A stretch of 64,000 nt of DNA from Pedobacter cryoconitis. GTDB lineage: Bacteria > Bacteroidota > Bacteroidia > Sphingobacteriales > Sphingobacteriaceae. A program made the position numbers and the translations under genes. The stretch covers positions 301,300 to 365,299 of the forward strand of contig NZ_JACHCE010000002.1 of NCBI RefSeq assembly GCF_014200605.1, in the 5' to 3' direction. Positions 33,686 through 44,107 of the stretch are shown piece by piece (the first letter of the stretch is position 1; every line of letters starts with the position of its first letter). The notes under the pieces are model-generated. The model did not search any database and was not told the origin of the DNA. It worked only from the letters and a program-made list of their open reading frames with translations.

Positions 33686-36600
33686 ATGTCAGACGACAAA
33701 CCAATAATTTTATTCAAAGCAGTTAAGGAACTTAACGTAGGGATAGCTACGGCCGTTGAGTTTTTAGAAAAGAAAGGCTTTTCTGTTGAGAATAAACCCA
33801 CTACCAAACTCTCCCGCGATATGTATAATGCATTATTGAAAGAGTTTCAGGGAGATAAAATCGTAAAAGAAGAAGCCAATCAAATTGTTATAGGTAAAAT
33901 TCGTCGTGATGAGCCTGAAGTAACTGATAAAGTTACGGATGCACCTAGAAAAAATGTTGAATTCGAAAGCGAGGGTATTTTAATCAAGAACCTTCATTCC
34001 TATACTCCTCCTGCAGTTGAGAAACCTAAGGAAGAAGTTGTTCCTGCACCTGCTCCTGAAAAAGCAGCTGAAGTGGAAAAGGAAACTGAAAAAGTTGAAG
34101 AAGGAACGTTAAAAGGTGTTAAAATCGTAGGGAAAATTAATCTTGACGATTTAAACTCTAAAACCCGCCCTACTAAAAAAGAAGAACTTCCAGTTACTGA
34201 AGTTGTTAAAGCGGAAGCTCCGGTTGTTAAACCGGCTGCTCCTGTAGAAGCACCTGTTGTACCAGCAGCAATTATCCCAGAGGCACCTAAGGTAGTTCAG
34301 GAGGAAGTTAAGCCAGTAGAAAAACCTATCGAGGCTAAACCTGTTGAAATTAAACCTGAAGTAGTTAAAGCTGTGGAAGAAGTTAAAGAAGAAAAACCAA
34401 AACCTGTGGAATCACCTGTTGTTAAAGCAGAGCCGGTTAAAGAAGTTGTTACCCCGAAAGCTGATAAACCTGACGAAGTCGAGGTTATCAAAGCTCGTTC
34501 CGTAAAACTTTCCGGACCAAATATTATTGGTAAAATTGTCTTGCCGACAACGCCTGAACGTAAATCACAACCTGTAGCCTCTTCGGCTGACAGTAATGAT
34601 GCGAAAAGGAAACGCAAGCGTAAAAAAGCTCCGGGAGCACCTGGACAGAATCAGTCGTCAGGAGGTCATCCTTCAGCGTCTGGTCAGCAGCAGGGAGGAA
34701 ATAATCCTGCTGCACCTGCAAAACCTGCGGGAGCGCCAACTTTTACCAACAGACCTGATTTCAGGAACAATACAAACAATACAGCCAACAGGCCTAACTT
34801 TAGAAACAGCAAACCAGGCGCAACTGGAGGCTCTAAAGAAGAACCTACGGAAAAAGAAATACAGGATCAGATTAAAGCAACGCTTGCACGTTTAAGCGGA
34901 GCTGGTAAATCTGGTAAATTTGCACAGCGTGCAAAACTGCGTCGTGGTAAACGTGATGATGTAGCTCTTTCTGCGGAAGAAGCTGCAATGGAGCAGGAGC
35001 TACAATCTAAAGTGTTGAAAGTAACAGAATTTGTTACCGCAAACGAACTGGCGAGTATGATGGATGTACCGGTTACCAAAATTATTGGTACTTGTATGAG
35101 TCTTGGAATGTTCGTTTCGATCAATCAGCGTTTAGATGCAGAGACATTAACCATCGTTGCAGATGAGTTTGGTTACGAAATCCAATTCGTTAAACCAGAT
35201 GATGAAGGCGATAGTATTATTGAAGAATCAGATAATCCTGAAGATTTAGTATCAAGAGCTCCGGTAGTTACGATCATGGGTCACGTAGATCATGGTAAGA
35301 CCTCTTTACTGGATTATATCCGTAAAGCGAACGTAGTAGCTGGTGAAGCGGGTGGTATTACACAGCACATTGGTGCTTATATGGTAACTACACCTACTGG
35401 TAAAAAAGTAACGTTCTTAGATACACCGGGTCACGAAGCCTTTACAGCGATGCGTGCACGTGGTGCGAAAGTAGCGGATATTGCAATTATTGTGGTTGCA
35501 GCGGATGATGCAGTGATGCCTCAGACTAAAGAAGCAATCAGTCATGCTCAGGCAGCTGGTGTTCCTCTGGTATTCGCCTTCACAAAAATTGATAAACCAG
35601 GTGCAAACTCTGACAAGATCCGTGAGCAATTATCGATCATGAATATCCTGGTTGAGGATTGGGGTGGTAAATTCCAGTCTCAGGAGATCTCTGGTAAAAG
35701 CGGCTTAAATGTTGATCTTTTATTAGATAAAGTATTATTGGAAGCTGAGTTGTTAGAATTAACAGCTAACCCTAATAAACGCGCTACTGGTAGTGTAATT
35801 GAAGCGACCTTAGATAAAGGACGTGGTATTGTAACTACTGTACTGGTTCAGGCTGGTACTTTAAAAGTTGGTGATCCGATTTTAGCGGGTAGCTACAGTG
35901 GTCGTGTGAAAGCGTTATTTAACGAACGTGGACAGAAAGTAGAACAAGCTGGCCCATCGGTACCGGTACAGGTATTGGGTATGCAGGGCGCACCTACGGC
36001 AGGTGATAAATTCAATGCAGTAGAAAATGAGTCTGAAGCGAGAGAAATTGCAAACAAACGTTTACAATTGATGCGTGAGCAGGGCTTGAGAACACAAAAA
36101 CATATCACTCTTGATGAGATTGGCCGTCGTTTAGCGATTGGTAACTTTAAAGAGCTTAACCTGATTGTTAAAGGGGACGTGGATGGTTCGATTGAGGCAT
36201 TAGCCGATTCATTGCTGAAACTGTCTACTGAAGAGATCCAGATTAATATTATCAGTAAAGCAGTAGGTCAGATTTCAGAATCTGATGTATTGTTAGCCTC
36301 GGCTTCTGATGCGATTATTATCGGTTTCCAGGTTCGTCCTTCTTCAGGTGCAAGAAAGCTTGCTGAAGCTGAGCAAATCGATATCCGTCTGTATTCTATC
36401 ATCTATGACGCGATCAATGAGATCAAAGCTGCGATGGAAGGTATGCTTGCTCCTGAATTCCAGGAGAAAATTACTGCAAACGTGGAAATCAGAGATACCT
36501 TCAAAATCACGAAAGTGGGAACCATTGCCGGTTGTATGGTACTGGACGGTACAATTACACGTAACAGTAAGATCCGTATCGTTAGAGATGGTGTGGTTGT

Positions 36601-36760
36601 CTACACTGGTGAGCTGGCTTCACTGAAACGTTATAAAGATGACGTGAAAGAAGTGGCAAGAGGTTACGAATGTGGTCTGAACATACAGAACTTTAATAAC
36701 ATTGAAGTTGGTGATATCGTTGAAGCATACGAACAAGTAGAAGTAAAAAGAAAGTTATAA
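33686..36760 (+). CDS. infB: Translation initiation factor IF-2
   Basis: IF-2 is the GTPase that brings initiator tRNA to the ribosome. The 1024-residue protein starts with an IF2_N segment ([23 protein letters not shown]), then a long Lys/Pro/Val/Glu-rich low-complexity linker (about residues 100-400), then the G domain with GHVDHGKTS near residue 531, DTPGHEAF and TKID, and domains II-IV including the final [15 protein letters not shown] block. The repetitive linker is normal for Bacteroidota IF-2. A strong terminator follows the stop. Confidence 0.97.
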   Translation: MSDDKPIILFKAVKELNVGIATAVEFLEKKGFSVENKPTTKLSRDMYNALLKEFQGDKIVKEEANQIVIGKIRRDEPEVTDKVTDAPRKNVEFESEGILIKNLHSYTPPAVEKPKEEVVPAPAPEKAAEVEKETEKVEEGTLKGVKIVGKINLDDLNSKTRPTKKEELPVTEVVKAEAPVVKPAAPVEAPVVPAAIIPEAPKVVQEEVKPVEKPIEAKPVEIKPEVVKAVEEVKEEKPKPVESPVVKAEPVKEVVTPKADKPDEVEVIKARSVKLSGPNIIGKIVLPTTPERKSQPVASSADSNDAKRKRKRKKAPGAPGQNQSSGGHPSASGQQQGGNNPAAPAKPAGAPTFTNRPDFRNNTNNTANRPNFRNSKPGATGGSKEEPTEKEIQDQIKATLARLSGAGKSGKFAQRAKLRRGKRDDVALSAEEAAMEQELQSKVLKVTEFVTANELASMMDVPVTKIIGTCMSLGMFVSINQRLDAETLTIVADEFGYEIQFVKPDDEGDSIIEESDNPEDLVSRAPVVTIMGHVDHGKTSLLDYIRKANVVAGEAGGITQHIGAYMVTTPTGKKVTFLDTPGHEAFTAMRARGAKVADIAIIVVAADDAVMPQTKEAISHAQAAGVPLVFAFTKIDKPGANSDKIREQLSIMNILVEDWGGKFQSQEISGKSGLNVDLLLDKVLLEAELLELTANPNKRATGSVIEATLDKGRGIVTTVLVQAGTLKVGDPILAGSYSGRVKALFNERGQKVEQAGPSVPVQVLGMQGAPTAGDKFNAVENESEAREIANKRLQLMREQGLRTQKHITLDEIGRRLAIGNFKELNLIVKGDVDGSIEALADSLLKLSTEEIQINIISKAVGQISESDVLLASASDAIIIGFQVRPSSGARKLAEAEQIDIRLYSIIYDAINEIKAAMEGMLAPEFQEKITANVEIRDTFKITKVGTIAGCMVLDGTITRNSKIRIVRDGVVVYTGELASLKRYKDDVKEVARGYECGLNIQNFNNIEVGDIVEAYEQVEVKRKL

Positions 36761-36781
36761 GTTATATAAATAACTGATACC

Positions 36782-36820
36782 AAAACGCCCTGTTAAAGAT
36801 CTTTAACAGGGCGTTTTTTA
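36782..36820 (+). terminator. Terminator after infB
   Basis: AAAACGCCCTGTTAAAGA and its exact complement form a perfect palindrome (36782-36817) that runs into a T tract. Confidence 0.9.
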
Positions 36821-36849
36821 TTTAATATATTTAGTGGGTTATTCTTATC

Positions 36850-37707
36850 CTATATTCTTATCCAGTCCCGGGGCAATACTGTAGAAGTATCATCCTGACC
36901 ACCCTGGAGCCATTTCTCAGGTCCTATAATGATTTTGTCCGGATTCTCATTAAGCCATGCCGCCCACCAGCTAAAACTACTGTTAGCAATTATGTTATGC
37001 TTACAGGCACTCATTAACTGCATGTCAATATAGCTATGTGTTCCAGCGTTCCATGAGATAAATTCGCTATTTGTAATATCCAGATTCTCTGTACACCAAT
37101 CAATATCATTAGAAAAGATGAAGAATTTTGTGGAATCGGTTTTAGTTTTTATAAGTTGAATGGCTTCCTGATAGTATTCTTTCTCACAAACGCCCCCAAA
37201 TGTTGGGTGGTTAACATAATCACCTCTGCGGATATGTACTCCAACACTGTTTGTTTGCTTAATTTCTTCTAGAGCCTTAATATTCTTTTCATCTGTCAGA
37301 GATTTGAACTTAAAGTCTTTTCTGATTTCATCAGCTATATCGATGAAATAACCCTCATTTTGCCAGAACCCGGAGTAATATCTTGATTTGGGACTTAAGA
37401 AGATATCTGGATCAAATGTAAAATGCTTTTGTTCTTCTTTCTGAAATCTTTTTAAGTTGAAAATCTTTCTTATCTTTTTGTAAATCCATTTCCTGTTGTA
37501 TATATCATAAATTCCTCCAGTCATTGGGGATACTTTATTTATTTTCAGTTCAAAAATATGGTCTAGTTCGTATCCATTATGAACAGTACCGTTTTCATAA
37601 GAACTAATGTCTGCAGTAACGTTATTAAATTTTTTGGTAAGTGCTTTATAACAGGCGTACTGGAACATTTGGTTTCCCAGACCTCCGGTGAAGCGTATAA
37701 TTTTCAT
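36850..37707 (-). CDS. Alpha-1,2-fucosyltransferase (GT11)
   Basis: A 285-residue glycosyltransferase of family GT11 which transfers L-fucose (or a related 6-deoxy sugar) from a GDP donor to a galactose-type acceptor. The donor-binding marks are GGLGNQMFQYA at residues 8-18, VGVHIRRGDY near residue 155 and ANSSFSWWAAWLN near the end. It is the last gene of a minus-strand run that also encodes a GDP-mannose 4,6-dehydratase, the first enzyme toward GDP-fucose. Twelve bases separate it from the GT61 gene. It probably acts at the inner membrane face on a surface glycan. Confidence 0.93.
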   Translation of the reverse strand: MKIIRFTGGLGNQMFQYACYKALTKKFNNVTADISSYENGTVHNGYELDHIFELKINKVSPMTGGIYDIYNRKWIYKKIRKIFNLKRFQKEEQKHFTFDPDIFLSPKSRYYSGFWQNEGYFIDIADEIRKDFKFKSLTDEKNIKALEEIKQTNSVGVHIRRGDYVNHPTFGGVCEKEYYQEAIQLIKTKTDSTKFFIFSNDIDWCTENLDITNSEFISWNAGTHSYIDMQLMSACKHNIIANSSFSWWAAWLNENPDKIIIGPEKWLQGGQDDTSTVLPRDWIRI

Positions 37708-37719
37708 TTGTGTGTGTTT

Positions 37720-38718
37720 TTAGTGAATAACCGGATGCATTAATTCAATAACAGTCTTCAATTTTGAAATGTCAACAGTTATTTCAACACGATGGGTGTC
37801 TTCAATATCACCGGTATTTAATAAATAATAATACTCATGATCTAAATCTGAGGCGAGAGAAAAATAACAGTTATTATGTGCATCATTTTCGTTTCTCAGT
37901 TCAAATACTTGTCCATTGCAAGGCATAAACAGCATATTGGTTAAGCCGGCTCCGTGTAGACCAAGGAGAGATTTTGTTTGAGACATGATTTCTATTTGTT
38001 TTTTAAGGTCGTAATCCTCAAAAAAATGAATTTCATAACCATACACAGATACTAATTCTATAACTGCTGCTTCGTTTGTAATTTTCCTTTTAGTCGCCTT
38101 TTCTCTGCTGATGTAGATTTTTCTAAAGGGCATGGTCTCTTTACTGATGAATCTATCCCTTAGTCTGCCAATGACTTGTTTGTTGAAATTTCCGGTAGGT
38201 GCGATGTGGGATGCTGCATGTAGTTGTTTTACTGCCAGTCTTCTTTTATAATTGTTATAATATGCTTTAAAACCCAACAGATCCAAAGACTCCCCGATAT
38301 AAGATTTGGTTTTGAAGGAGTCAGGTAAAATGACTGTATCCTTCGCCATTAATTCTTCTACAACAATCAGACGCGGTAATGCATCTGTTAACCAATGAAA
38401 ATAGTCAATGCTCCATTCATCACTAATCCATATCGCATTTTCAATTTTATTAAAAGGCAGAAAGAACAGCCATAGCTTCCTTATAAGCTTCATTTTTGGT
38501 ACTGTAAATAAATTAGATAACGAAGTGTAAAACTTTAGCCGAGCGGGACTGAAAATTACATTTTTGATAATACTGATGTTTGATAACTGAAATAATTCTA
38601 CCGGATCAATTTTCTTCTTGAATTCATGCTCAAACAGAGGTAAATCTTCAGGTCTGAGATTTTTAGGTTTTTCCCTGACAGCAATATGTGCTGCTAATAT
38701 TGATCTGGATAGTTTCAT
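37720..38718 (-). CDS. Glycosyltransferase family 61 (DUF563) protein
   Basis: A 332-residue protein with the GT61 pattern: SIDYFHWLTDALPRL near residue 105, RKIYISREKATKRKI near residue 200 and LLGLHGAGLTNMLFMP toward the end. GT61 enzymes include plant and fungal xylosyl- and arabinosyltransferases; bacterial members are found in capsule and LPS clusters, with donors not predictable from sequence. It belongs to the same run as the GT11 gene (12-base gap) and the next transferase (39-base gap). Confidence 0.88.
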   Translation of the reverse strand: MKLSRSILAAHIAVREKPKNLRPEDLPLFEHEFKKKIDPVELFQLSNISIIKNVIFSPARLKFYTSLSNLFTVPKMKLIRKLWLFFLPFNKIENAIWISDEWSIDYFHWLTDALPRLIVVEELMAKDTVILPDSFKTKSYIGESLDLLGFKAYYNNYKRRLAVKQLHAASHIAPTGNFNKQVIGRLRDRFISKETMPFRKIYISREKATKRKITNEAAVIELVSVYGYEIHFFEDYDLKKQIEIMSQTKSLLGLHGAGLTNMLFMPCNGQVFELRNENDAHNNCYFSLASDLDHEYYYLLNTGDIEDTHRVEITVDISKLKTVIELMHPVIH

Positions 38719-38757
38719 TGGTTGCTTTGGTAAGATTATATATTCCTGATGTAATGA

Positions 38758-39705
38758 TTAACTGGCGGACTTAAAAAAGCTTTTTAACCATCTTTTAAAA
38801 CGTCGTCTTAGTAAATTATGTTTTCTCGTTCGTTCTTCAATCTTAAACTCATAATCTAGTACAGCATAATCTGCTTGTTTTTTGGGCAGAATATATTTAG
38901 GATAAGTTATTTCATCAATCTCTTCTAATGGGTAATTTGCATATCTGTTGTCAAGATCCACGGTATGGGTTGCATCTGCTCTGAAACCTATATTTGAAAT
39001 CAGGTTAACATTTGGATTAATAGCAAGGCCATTATTAAAGTAATTAATAAATGCAAGCTGGTAGTCCCATGTATCAATTTTTCCTGCCTTAACATCCCTG
39101 AATATTTCTTTCCAGGTAGTAAGAATTAAAGAATTAGTGAAGATATTGGCCAGCTGAGCGCCAACTTCGTCCTCATGATAACTTTTAAGGTCTTTATCAT
39201 AATCTTTCCATACTCTTCTCCAGCTTGCCCATCCCCAGACATGTGTATTATTAGTAAAATAGGTACTTGCCTCTCCCCATTTAGTTCCTAATTGCAGATT
39301 GACACCTCCAATATGTCTAATGCGGGTATCCAGTCTGTACTTTTCAAGAAGGGTATCACAATAGCGGAAGAAGCTCTTTGCCGGCAGACAATCGTCCTCC
39401 AGAATAATTCCTTCTTCTTCATTGGTGAAGAACCAATCTATAGCAGAAGATATTGCCAGCTTGCAACCCAGATTCTGCTGACGAAATAGTGTTTTAACTT
39501 CGCAGTCCCAATCTATCTGCTGTACAATTGAAATTGTCTCCTGACATAGTGTTTCATCATTTCTATTACCGGGACGCGGGCCATCAGCTGCAATATATAG
39601 TTTGGATGGTTTAGCCTGTCTAATCTCATTAAATACTCTTATTGTAGTATCTGGTCTGTTGAATATAAGAAACAGAACAGGGGATTTTGTAGTATAGTTA
39701 ATCAT
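38758..39705 (-). CDS. GNT-I/HlpA-like glycosyltransferase
   Basis: A 315-residue GT-A-type protein. It begins SPVLFLIFNRPDTTIRVF, has KLYIAADGPRPG, the metal-binding acidic motif ILEDDCLPAKSFFRY (EDD near residue 107) and THVWGWASWRRVWKDYD. This combination marks a family often annotated as nucleotide-diphospho-sugar transferase or hemolytic-protein-HlpA-like, found in surface polysaccharide clusters. The linkage made is unknown. It is 27 bases downstream of the gmd-like gene. Confidence 0.83.
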   Translation of the reverse strand: MINYTTKSPVLFLIFNRPDTTIRVFNEIRQAKPSKLYIAADGPRPGNRNDETLCQETISIVQQIDWDCEVKTLFRQQNLGCKLAISSAIDWFFTNEEEGIILEDDCLPAKSFFRYCDTLLEKYRLDTRIRHIGGVNLQLGTKWGEASTYFTNNTHVWGWASWRRVWKDYDKDLKSYHEDEVGAQLANIFTNSLILTTWKEIFRDVKAGKIDTWDYQLAFINYFNNGLAINPNVNLISNIGFRADATHTVDLDNRYANYPLEEIDEITYPKYILPKKQADYAVLDYEFKIEERTRKHNLLRRRFKRWLKSFFKSAS

Positions 39706-39732
39706 AAAGTTTATTGTTATGATGTTTATATA

Positions 39733-40716
39733 TCAGCTAAGCTGATAAATTAATGTGTAATTTTCCATCTCCTCTTTTAATAATAAATCGAGTGTCTGAA
39801 AGATATCAAGGTTATAGACCCAACCGAGGGCTTGTTTTGCTTTAGTATTATCACCATATATATTCTCAATTTCAGCAGGTCTGTACAATTGATCGTCTAT
39901 CTGATACAAATCATGTGATATGTTCAGTTTATCAAATATATAATGAATTATCTCGCGGAGGCTTATTGTTTGCCCGGAGCAAATCAGATAATCCGAGGGT
40001 TTTTCCTGCTCAAGGATCAGGTACATTGCTTCAACATATTCAGGTGCATAGCCAAAATCTCTTTTGATATCAATATTACCTACTTTAAGTACATTGGTTG
40101 CACCTTTGCTTATTCTGACACTTTCCTGTATTACCTTTTTTACAAAAAAGGTATTTGGTCTCAGATAAGATTCGTGATTGAAAAGAATCCCGCAACTGAC
40201 ATATAATTTATAACTTTCGCGGTAATGAATGCAGGTAAAATGTGCGGCTGCTTTAGCGATTGCATATGGACTTAATGGATGCAGGATACTATTTTCGGTT
40301 ATAGGCAGGTCATTCACTTTTCCATACATCTCGCTGCTGCTGGCCTGATAAAAACGGATGGTTTTATCTACTGTTTTTATGGCTTCTAAAAGATTAAATA
40401 CACTGAGTGTATTCAATTGGAATGTTCCGATCGGTTGTTGAAAAGAGAGTGACACAGAACTTTGTGCAGCCAGATTGTAAATATGCGCAGGTTTAACCTG
40501 TTGAATAATCTTTATGATTTGTGAAATGTCTAGCAAATCGCATGGCATCAGTATAACTTTTTCTTTTATACCGAGGTAGGAAAGTCCGTTTAAATTGTCA
40601 TTACCGCAACTACGTGTCAATCCGATTACTTTGAAATTTTTACGAAGTAATAATTGGGCAAGGTAAGCCCCGTCCTGTCCTGTAATACCGGTTATAATTA
40701 CAGTTTTCTTCGTCAT
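39733..40716 (-). CDS. gmd: GDP-mannose 4,6-dehydratase
   Basis: This NADP-dependent short-chain dehydratase turns GDP-mannose into GDP-4-keto-6-deoxymannose, the precursor of GDP-L-fucose and GDP-D-rhamnose. Marks are GITGQDGAYLA at residues 9-19, NLAAQSSV, ASSSEMYG, the catalytic YxxxK in SPYAIAKAAAH, FNHES and KRDFGYAPEYVEAM with the GDP-binding RPAEIENIYGD. ATG 40716 overlaps the stop of the GT4 gene by 4 bases (ATGA); a longer frame from 40743 lies inside that gene. The second enzyme, a GDP-fucose synthase or Rmd reductase, is not in the window. Confidence 0.9.
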   Translation of the reverse strand: MTKKTVIITGITGQDGAYLAQLLLRKNFKVIGLTRSCGNDNLNGLSYLGIKEKVILMPCDLLDISQIIKIIQQVKPAHIYNLAAQSSVSLSFQQPIGTFQLNTLSVFNLLEAIKTVDKTIRFYQASSSEMYGKVNDLPITENSILHPLSPYAIAKAAAHFTCIHYRESYKLYVSCGILFNHESYLRPNTFFVKKVIQESVRISKGATNVLKVGNIDIKRDFGYAPEYVEAMYLILEQEKPSDYLICSGQTISLREIIHYIFDKLNISHDLYQIDDQLYRPAEIENIYGDNTKAKQALGWVYNLDIFQTLDLLLKEEMENYTLIYQLS

Positions 40717-41837
40717 ACTACTGATTGATAAATTTTCAAGCATTTATCTGCTGTTATTTTCCAGCTAAATTTACCTGACTGAACCAATCCTTTGAGTTTA
40801 TATTCCTGCCTGATCCGGGTATCATCTAAAAGTGTGATTAGCTTTTCTTTTAACTCTGAAGCATTGTTAAGTTCGAAATAAATCCCTGCATCTCCAGCCA
40901 CTTCTGGAAAAGAGCTGTTCTTTGTAAGTACTACCGGGCAACCGCATGCCATTGCTTCGAGTATAGGGATACCAAAACCCTCATATTCTGAAGGGAAAAC
41001 GAAGCAGATGGCTTTTTTATAGTAACCGGCTAATTCTGAGTCTTTAAAGTTACGCTGTATAAGCTGATCTTTGACTCCTGATTCATTAATCAGTTGATTT
41101 TCTTCTTCATTAAAGCCGTTCCCACCCGCACAAAGGATAAAAAGATCCTTCCTACTCTTCAGAATAGGTAAAACGGCTTTCAGGAAGAAAATGAAGTTTT
41201 TATAAATCGTTCTGTTACCAACAAATAAAATATAGTTTTCAGGGGCCTCTATTTCTATTGGAGCCTCTGTGTTTATACTTGGTGCTAAATAAACAATATC
41301 AATTTTTGAAGCAGGTGTATCTGGATAGATTCTCAACAGATCTCTTTTGGTGTTTTCTGAAACAGTAATTATCCTGGCTGCTTTTTCTATTAATAATTTC
41401 TTGTTCGGAACAGTAATCTTATCATTTGTAAAATAATGAGGATATAATTCATGGATCATATCATGCACAGTAAGTACAAATGGTTTGTTTTTTATGTAAG
41501 GGAGAAAATAAGGATCATAATATGTAGGAACGAAAACATCGAACTCTTGCTTTTCCAGTATGCATATTGCCTCGGTTTTACTTTTCTTTTTTAGTTTTCT
41601 AGGTAAATAACCTCTGAATAACTGGCTGCATTTTACTAAAATAGATTTTCTTTTCTGGTAGCTGTTCTCTAAAAGAGAGCTTTCATTGAAATGAATATTA
41701 TCTGTATAAAGAATTGGACAGATGACTTGTATTTCCGGATTATTTTCTAATGCATCATATACCTCTGTGTAATATCTGGAGATACCACCAAATTCCTGTG
41801 TAATAAATATTTCCGGGTCCAACAGTATTCTGGTCAT
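40713..41837 (-). CDS. Glycosyltransferase family 4
   Basis: A 374-residue GT-B transferase. The second domain has ILFVGNRTIYKNFIFFLKA (donor-site start) and FVFPSEYEGFGIPILEAMACG with the EX7E pattern, then VVLTKNSSFPEVAGDAG. This is the GT4 layout, using a nucleotide sugar with retention. It couples to the gmd gene by a 4-base overlap, and follows the GT2 gene after 90 bases on the same strand, so the six genes from 42749 to 36850 are likely one operon. Donor and acceptor are unknown. Confidence 0.9.
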   Translation of the reverse strand: MTRILLDPEIFITQEFGGISRYYTEVYDALENNPEIQVICPILYTDNIHFNESSLLENSYQKRKSILVKCSQLFRGYLPRKLKKKSKTEAICILEKQEFDVFVPTYYDPYFLPYIKNKPFVLTVHDMIHELYPHYFTNDKITVPNKKLLIEKAARIITVSENTKRDLLRIYPDTPASKIDIVYLAPSINTEAPIEIEAPENYILFVGNRTIYKNFIFFLKAVLPILKSRKDLFILCAGGNGFNEEENQLINESGVKDQLIQRNFKDSELAGYYKKAICFVFPSEYEGFGIPILEAMACGCPVVLTKNSSFPEVAGDAGIYFELNNASELKEKLITLLDDTRIRQEYKLKGLVQSGKFSWKITADKCLKIYQSVV

Positions 41838-41927
41838 GTTATGTATGCTGTTCTATGTAAGAGGTAAATGTAATGAAACTGTATTGACTGTGCTGTCTTT
41901 AATTAATTTGAATTTCTAATGAGTTGA

Positions 41928-42749
41928 TTATATTTTCTTTCTTTGAATAAAAAACAGGATTGTTTTGATACATATCTTTAAAATTTTCCAGGCAAAAGGA
42001 TGTTCTTTAATAAAAAAGAATTGCTTCACTCTCTTGTGTTCCAGTTCCGAAATCTGAGTATAATCACTTATGAAAGTGGGAAAGTGCTTCATCAGGGATA
42101 TATTACGCTCCTGATACATCATTTTCAGATTTTCAGAATTCGATGAGATGCCATTCCCATCATAAATCGTCGTTAATATATCCAGATGTTTATAGGGTAC
42201 ATTCTGTTTACAGATTGCATAAATAAAGAATTCCCAGTCTGATACTATTTTAAAGTCCTCATTATACAAGAATATTTCATCGAAAAGTTTTCTTTTAATA
42301 AAGGTTGCCTGATGTGATAAGCTCTGTTTGAAAAAAAAAGTAAAGGATAAGGTATCAGGAAATACTACTTTCTTTTTTTGTTTGGGCTCATCAAAGATAA
42401 TATCACAATAGTAAATGCCGTAAGTACCATCTATCTCATGATCCACCTGCTTTATTACCTCATTATCGAACAGTACATCACCGCTATTTAAAAACAGCAG
42501 GTATTTTCCGGTAGCCATTTGAATACCTTTATTCATAGCGTGATAAATTCCACGGTCAGGCTCACTTATCCAGCGTATAGAATGATCCCTGTTTTGCTGC
42601 AGAAATTCTTTACTTCCATCACTGCTGTTACCATCAATAATTATAAATTCAAAATTTCGGAGAGATTGATTTAAAACACTGTTAACTGTTTTTTGCAATC
42701 CTGAGTTGTCATTATAATTGACGGTAATTATTGATATTTTAGTGTCCAT
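41928..42749 (-). CDS. Glycosyltransferase family 2
   Basis: A 273-residue GT-A enzyme. It starts ISIITVNYNDNSGLQKTVNSV, then FEFIIIDGNSSDGSKEFL, WISEPDRGIYHAMNKGIQMA and the metal-binding YLLFLNSGDVLF (the DXD place reads SGD). GT2 enzymes of this wcaA/WcaE-like type add sugars to lipid-linked glycans. It is the first gene of the minus-strand operon and is divergent from the GT4 gene at 42881. ATG 42749. Confidence 0.9.
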   Translation of the reverse strand: MDTKISIITVNYNDNSGLQKTVNSVLNQSLRNFEFIIIDGNSSDGSKEFLQQNRDHSIRWISEPDRGIYHAMNKGIQMATGKYLLFLNSGDVLFDNEVIKQVDHEIDGTYGIYYCDIIFDEPKQKKKVVFPDTLSFTFFFKQSLSHQATFIKRKLFDEIFLYNEDFKIVSDWEFFIYAICKQNVPYKHLDILTTIYDGNGISSNSENLKMMYQERNISLMKHFPTFISDYTQISELEHKRVKQFFFIKEHPFAWKILKICIKTILFFIQRKKI

Positions 42750-42858
42750 AATTACTCTTTAACGCCCCTTACTGCCAATTTAATAAGGCATATAAAAAAG
42801 CGAAGGTAAGGTTAATTTTATTCAATTACGGCCGAAATCAAACCAGTTTGTTTTTTTG

Positions 42859-42866
42859 TAAGTTTG
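42859..42866 (+). promoter_or_regulatory. -7 box for the plus-strand GT4 gene
   Basis: TAAGTTTG fits TAnnTTTG, 14 bases before ATG 42881. No TTG is seen at 19-21 bases upstream. Confidence 0.4.
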
Positions 42867-42880
42867 TAAGCTAAAAGCAT

Positions 42881-44104
42881 ATGTTTATGAAAAAAATCGC
42901 CTTCATTGTGCAGCGATATGGTTTAGATGTGAATGGAGGTGCGGAATATCATTGCAGAATTCTTGCGGAAAAGCTGAGTTCAATTTATGAGGTGGAAATT
43001 CTGACTTCATGTGCTAAAGATTATTTCACCTGGGCTAATGAATACCCGGAAGGTATTACGACAATTAACGGGATAAAAGTAAGACGTTTTAATACACCTC
43101 AACAAAGGAATAAGCGTAAGGTACATCGTTTAGTCAGAAGATTACAATCCAGATCCCTTTCTCAAAAATTATTGCGGTTATTTGGACTTCCGGATCGTAC
43201 AGATTTTGAACAGATCAGTTATGAGTGGTCCAAACAACAAGGGCCATTTACGCCAGGGCTGATTAGTTACCTGGAAACAAATCAGCACCAATATGATGCA
43301 CTGATCTTCTTTACTTATCTCTATTTTCCTACTCTTTATGGACTTAAAAGTGTAGCTGACCGCTCTATTTTAATTCCTACTGCACACGATGAAGAATCAA
43401 TTTATCTGCCTGCATACACCTCTTTTTTTAAATTGCCTAAAGCAATTTTATATAATTCACTTTCTGAAAAAAAACTGGTTAACCGTTTGTTCAATAATCA
43501 GGAGATCTATAGTGATATTGTTGGAGTAGGAATTGAGAATATAATACATGAACGAAAATTCGACTCTGCTGAGCTCTTAAAATCTGATCTGCCTTATCTG
43601 ATTTATATCGGCAGAATTGATCCTGATAAAGGAGGCGAAATCCTGTTTCAGCATTTTTTAAAATATAAAGAAGTTACTCACAGCCCGGTTAAATTAGTGT
43701 TGGTTGGAACACCATTTATGGATATTCCTGCACATCAGGATATTATTAGTATGGGATTTGTTGATGATGATGTAAAGCAGGCTTTATTGGAAGGCGCAAA
43801 GGCACTGATCATGCCTTCATTTTATGAAAGTCTTTCACTGGTTACTTTAGAAGGAATGCTGGCAGGAGTTAATGTTATTGCTAACCGGGATTGTGAAGTA
43901 CTTAAAGATCATATTGAAAACAGTCATGGAGGGTTTACTTTTAATGATTTCAAAAGCTTTAAGTTTGCTGTTGATAAGGTGTTAAGTAATGATGCAGATC
44001 TGCATATTTTGCAGCAAAATGCAAGAAAATATGTAAATGATAACTATAGCTGGGCTACCGTAATCAGGAAAATGACCAGTGCAATTGACTTTGTCTCAGC
44101 ATAG
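42881..44104 (+). CDS. Glycosyltransferase family 4, plus strand
   Basis: A 407-residue GT-B transferase. The N-terminus KKIAFIVQRYGLDVNGGAEYHCR is typical of one GT4 subgroup in surface-glycan clusters. The donor site has LIYIGRIDPDKGGEILF and IMPSFYESLSLVTLEGMLAG. It is the only gene of this block on the plus strand and ends 3 bases before the facing GT4 gene stop. ATG 42881 or the ATG two codons later may start translation. Confidence 0.89.
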   Translation: MFMKKIAFIVQRYGLDVNGGAEYHCRILAEKLSSIYEVEILTSCAKDYFTWANEYPEGITTINGIKVRRFNTPQQRNKRKVHRLVRRLQSRSLSQKLLRLFGLPDRTDFEQISYEWSKQQGPFTPGLISYLETNQHQYDALIFFTYLYFPTLYGLKSVADRSILIPTAHDEESIYLPAYTSFFKLPKAILYNSLSEKKLVNRLFNNQEIYSDIVGVGIENIIHERKFDSAELLKSDLPYLIYIGRIDPDKGGEILFQHFLKYKEVTHSPVKLVLVGTPFMDIPAHQDIISMGFVDDDVKQALLEGAKALIMPSFYESLSLVTLEGMLAGVNVIANRDCEVLKDHIENSHGGFTFNDFKSFKFAVDKVLSNDADLHILQQNARKYVNDNYSWATVIRKMTSAIDFVSA

Positions 44105-44107
44105 ATT

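Noticed and set aside
34000..34500. Repeated GTT-GAA-GCT-CCT-like codons in infB as a tandem DNA repeat
   Set aside because: The repeats are irregular and follow the amino acid bias of the IF-2 linker; not a separate repeat element.
34297..34617. Minus frame of 106 residues inside infB
   Set aside because: It is a shadow of the Lys/Pro/Glu-rich linker of IF-2 read backwards; composition is almost all Ser, Thr, Gly and Leu.
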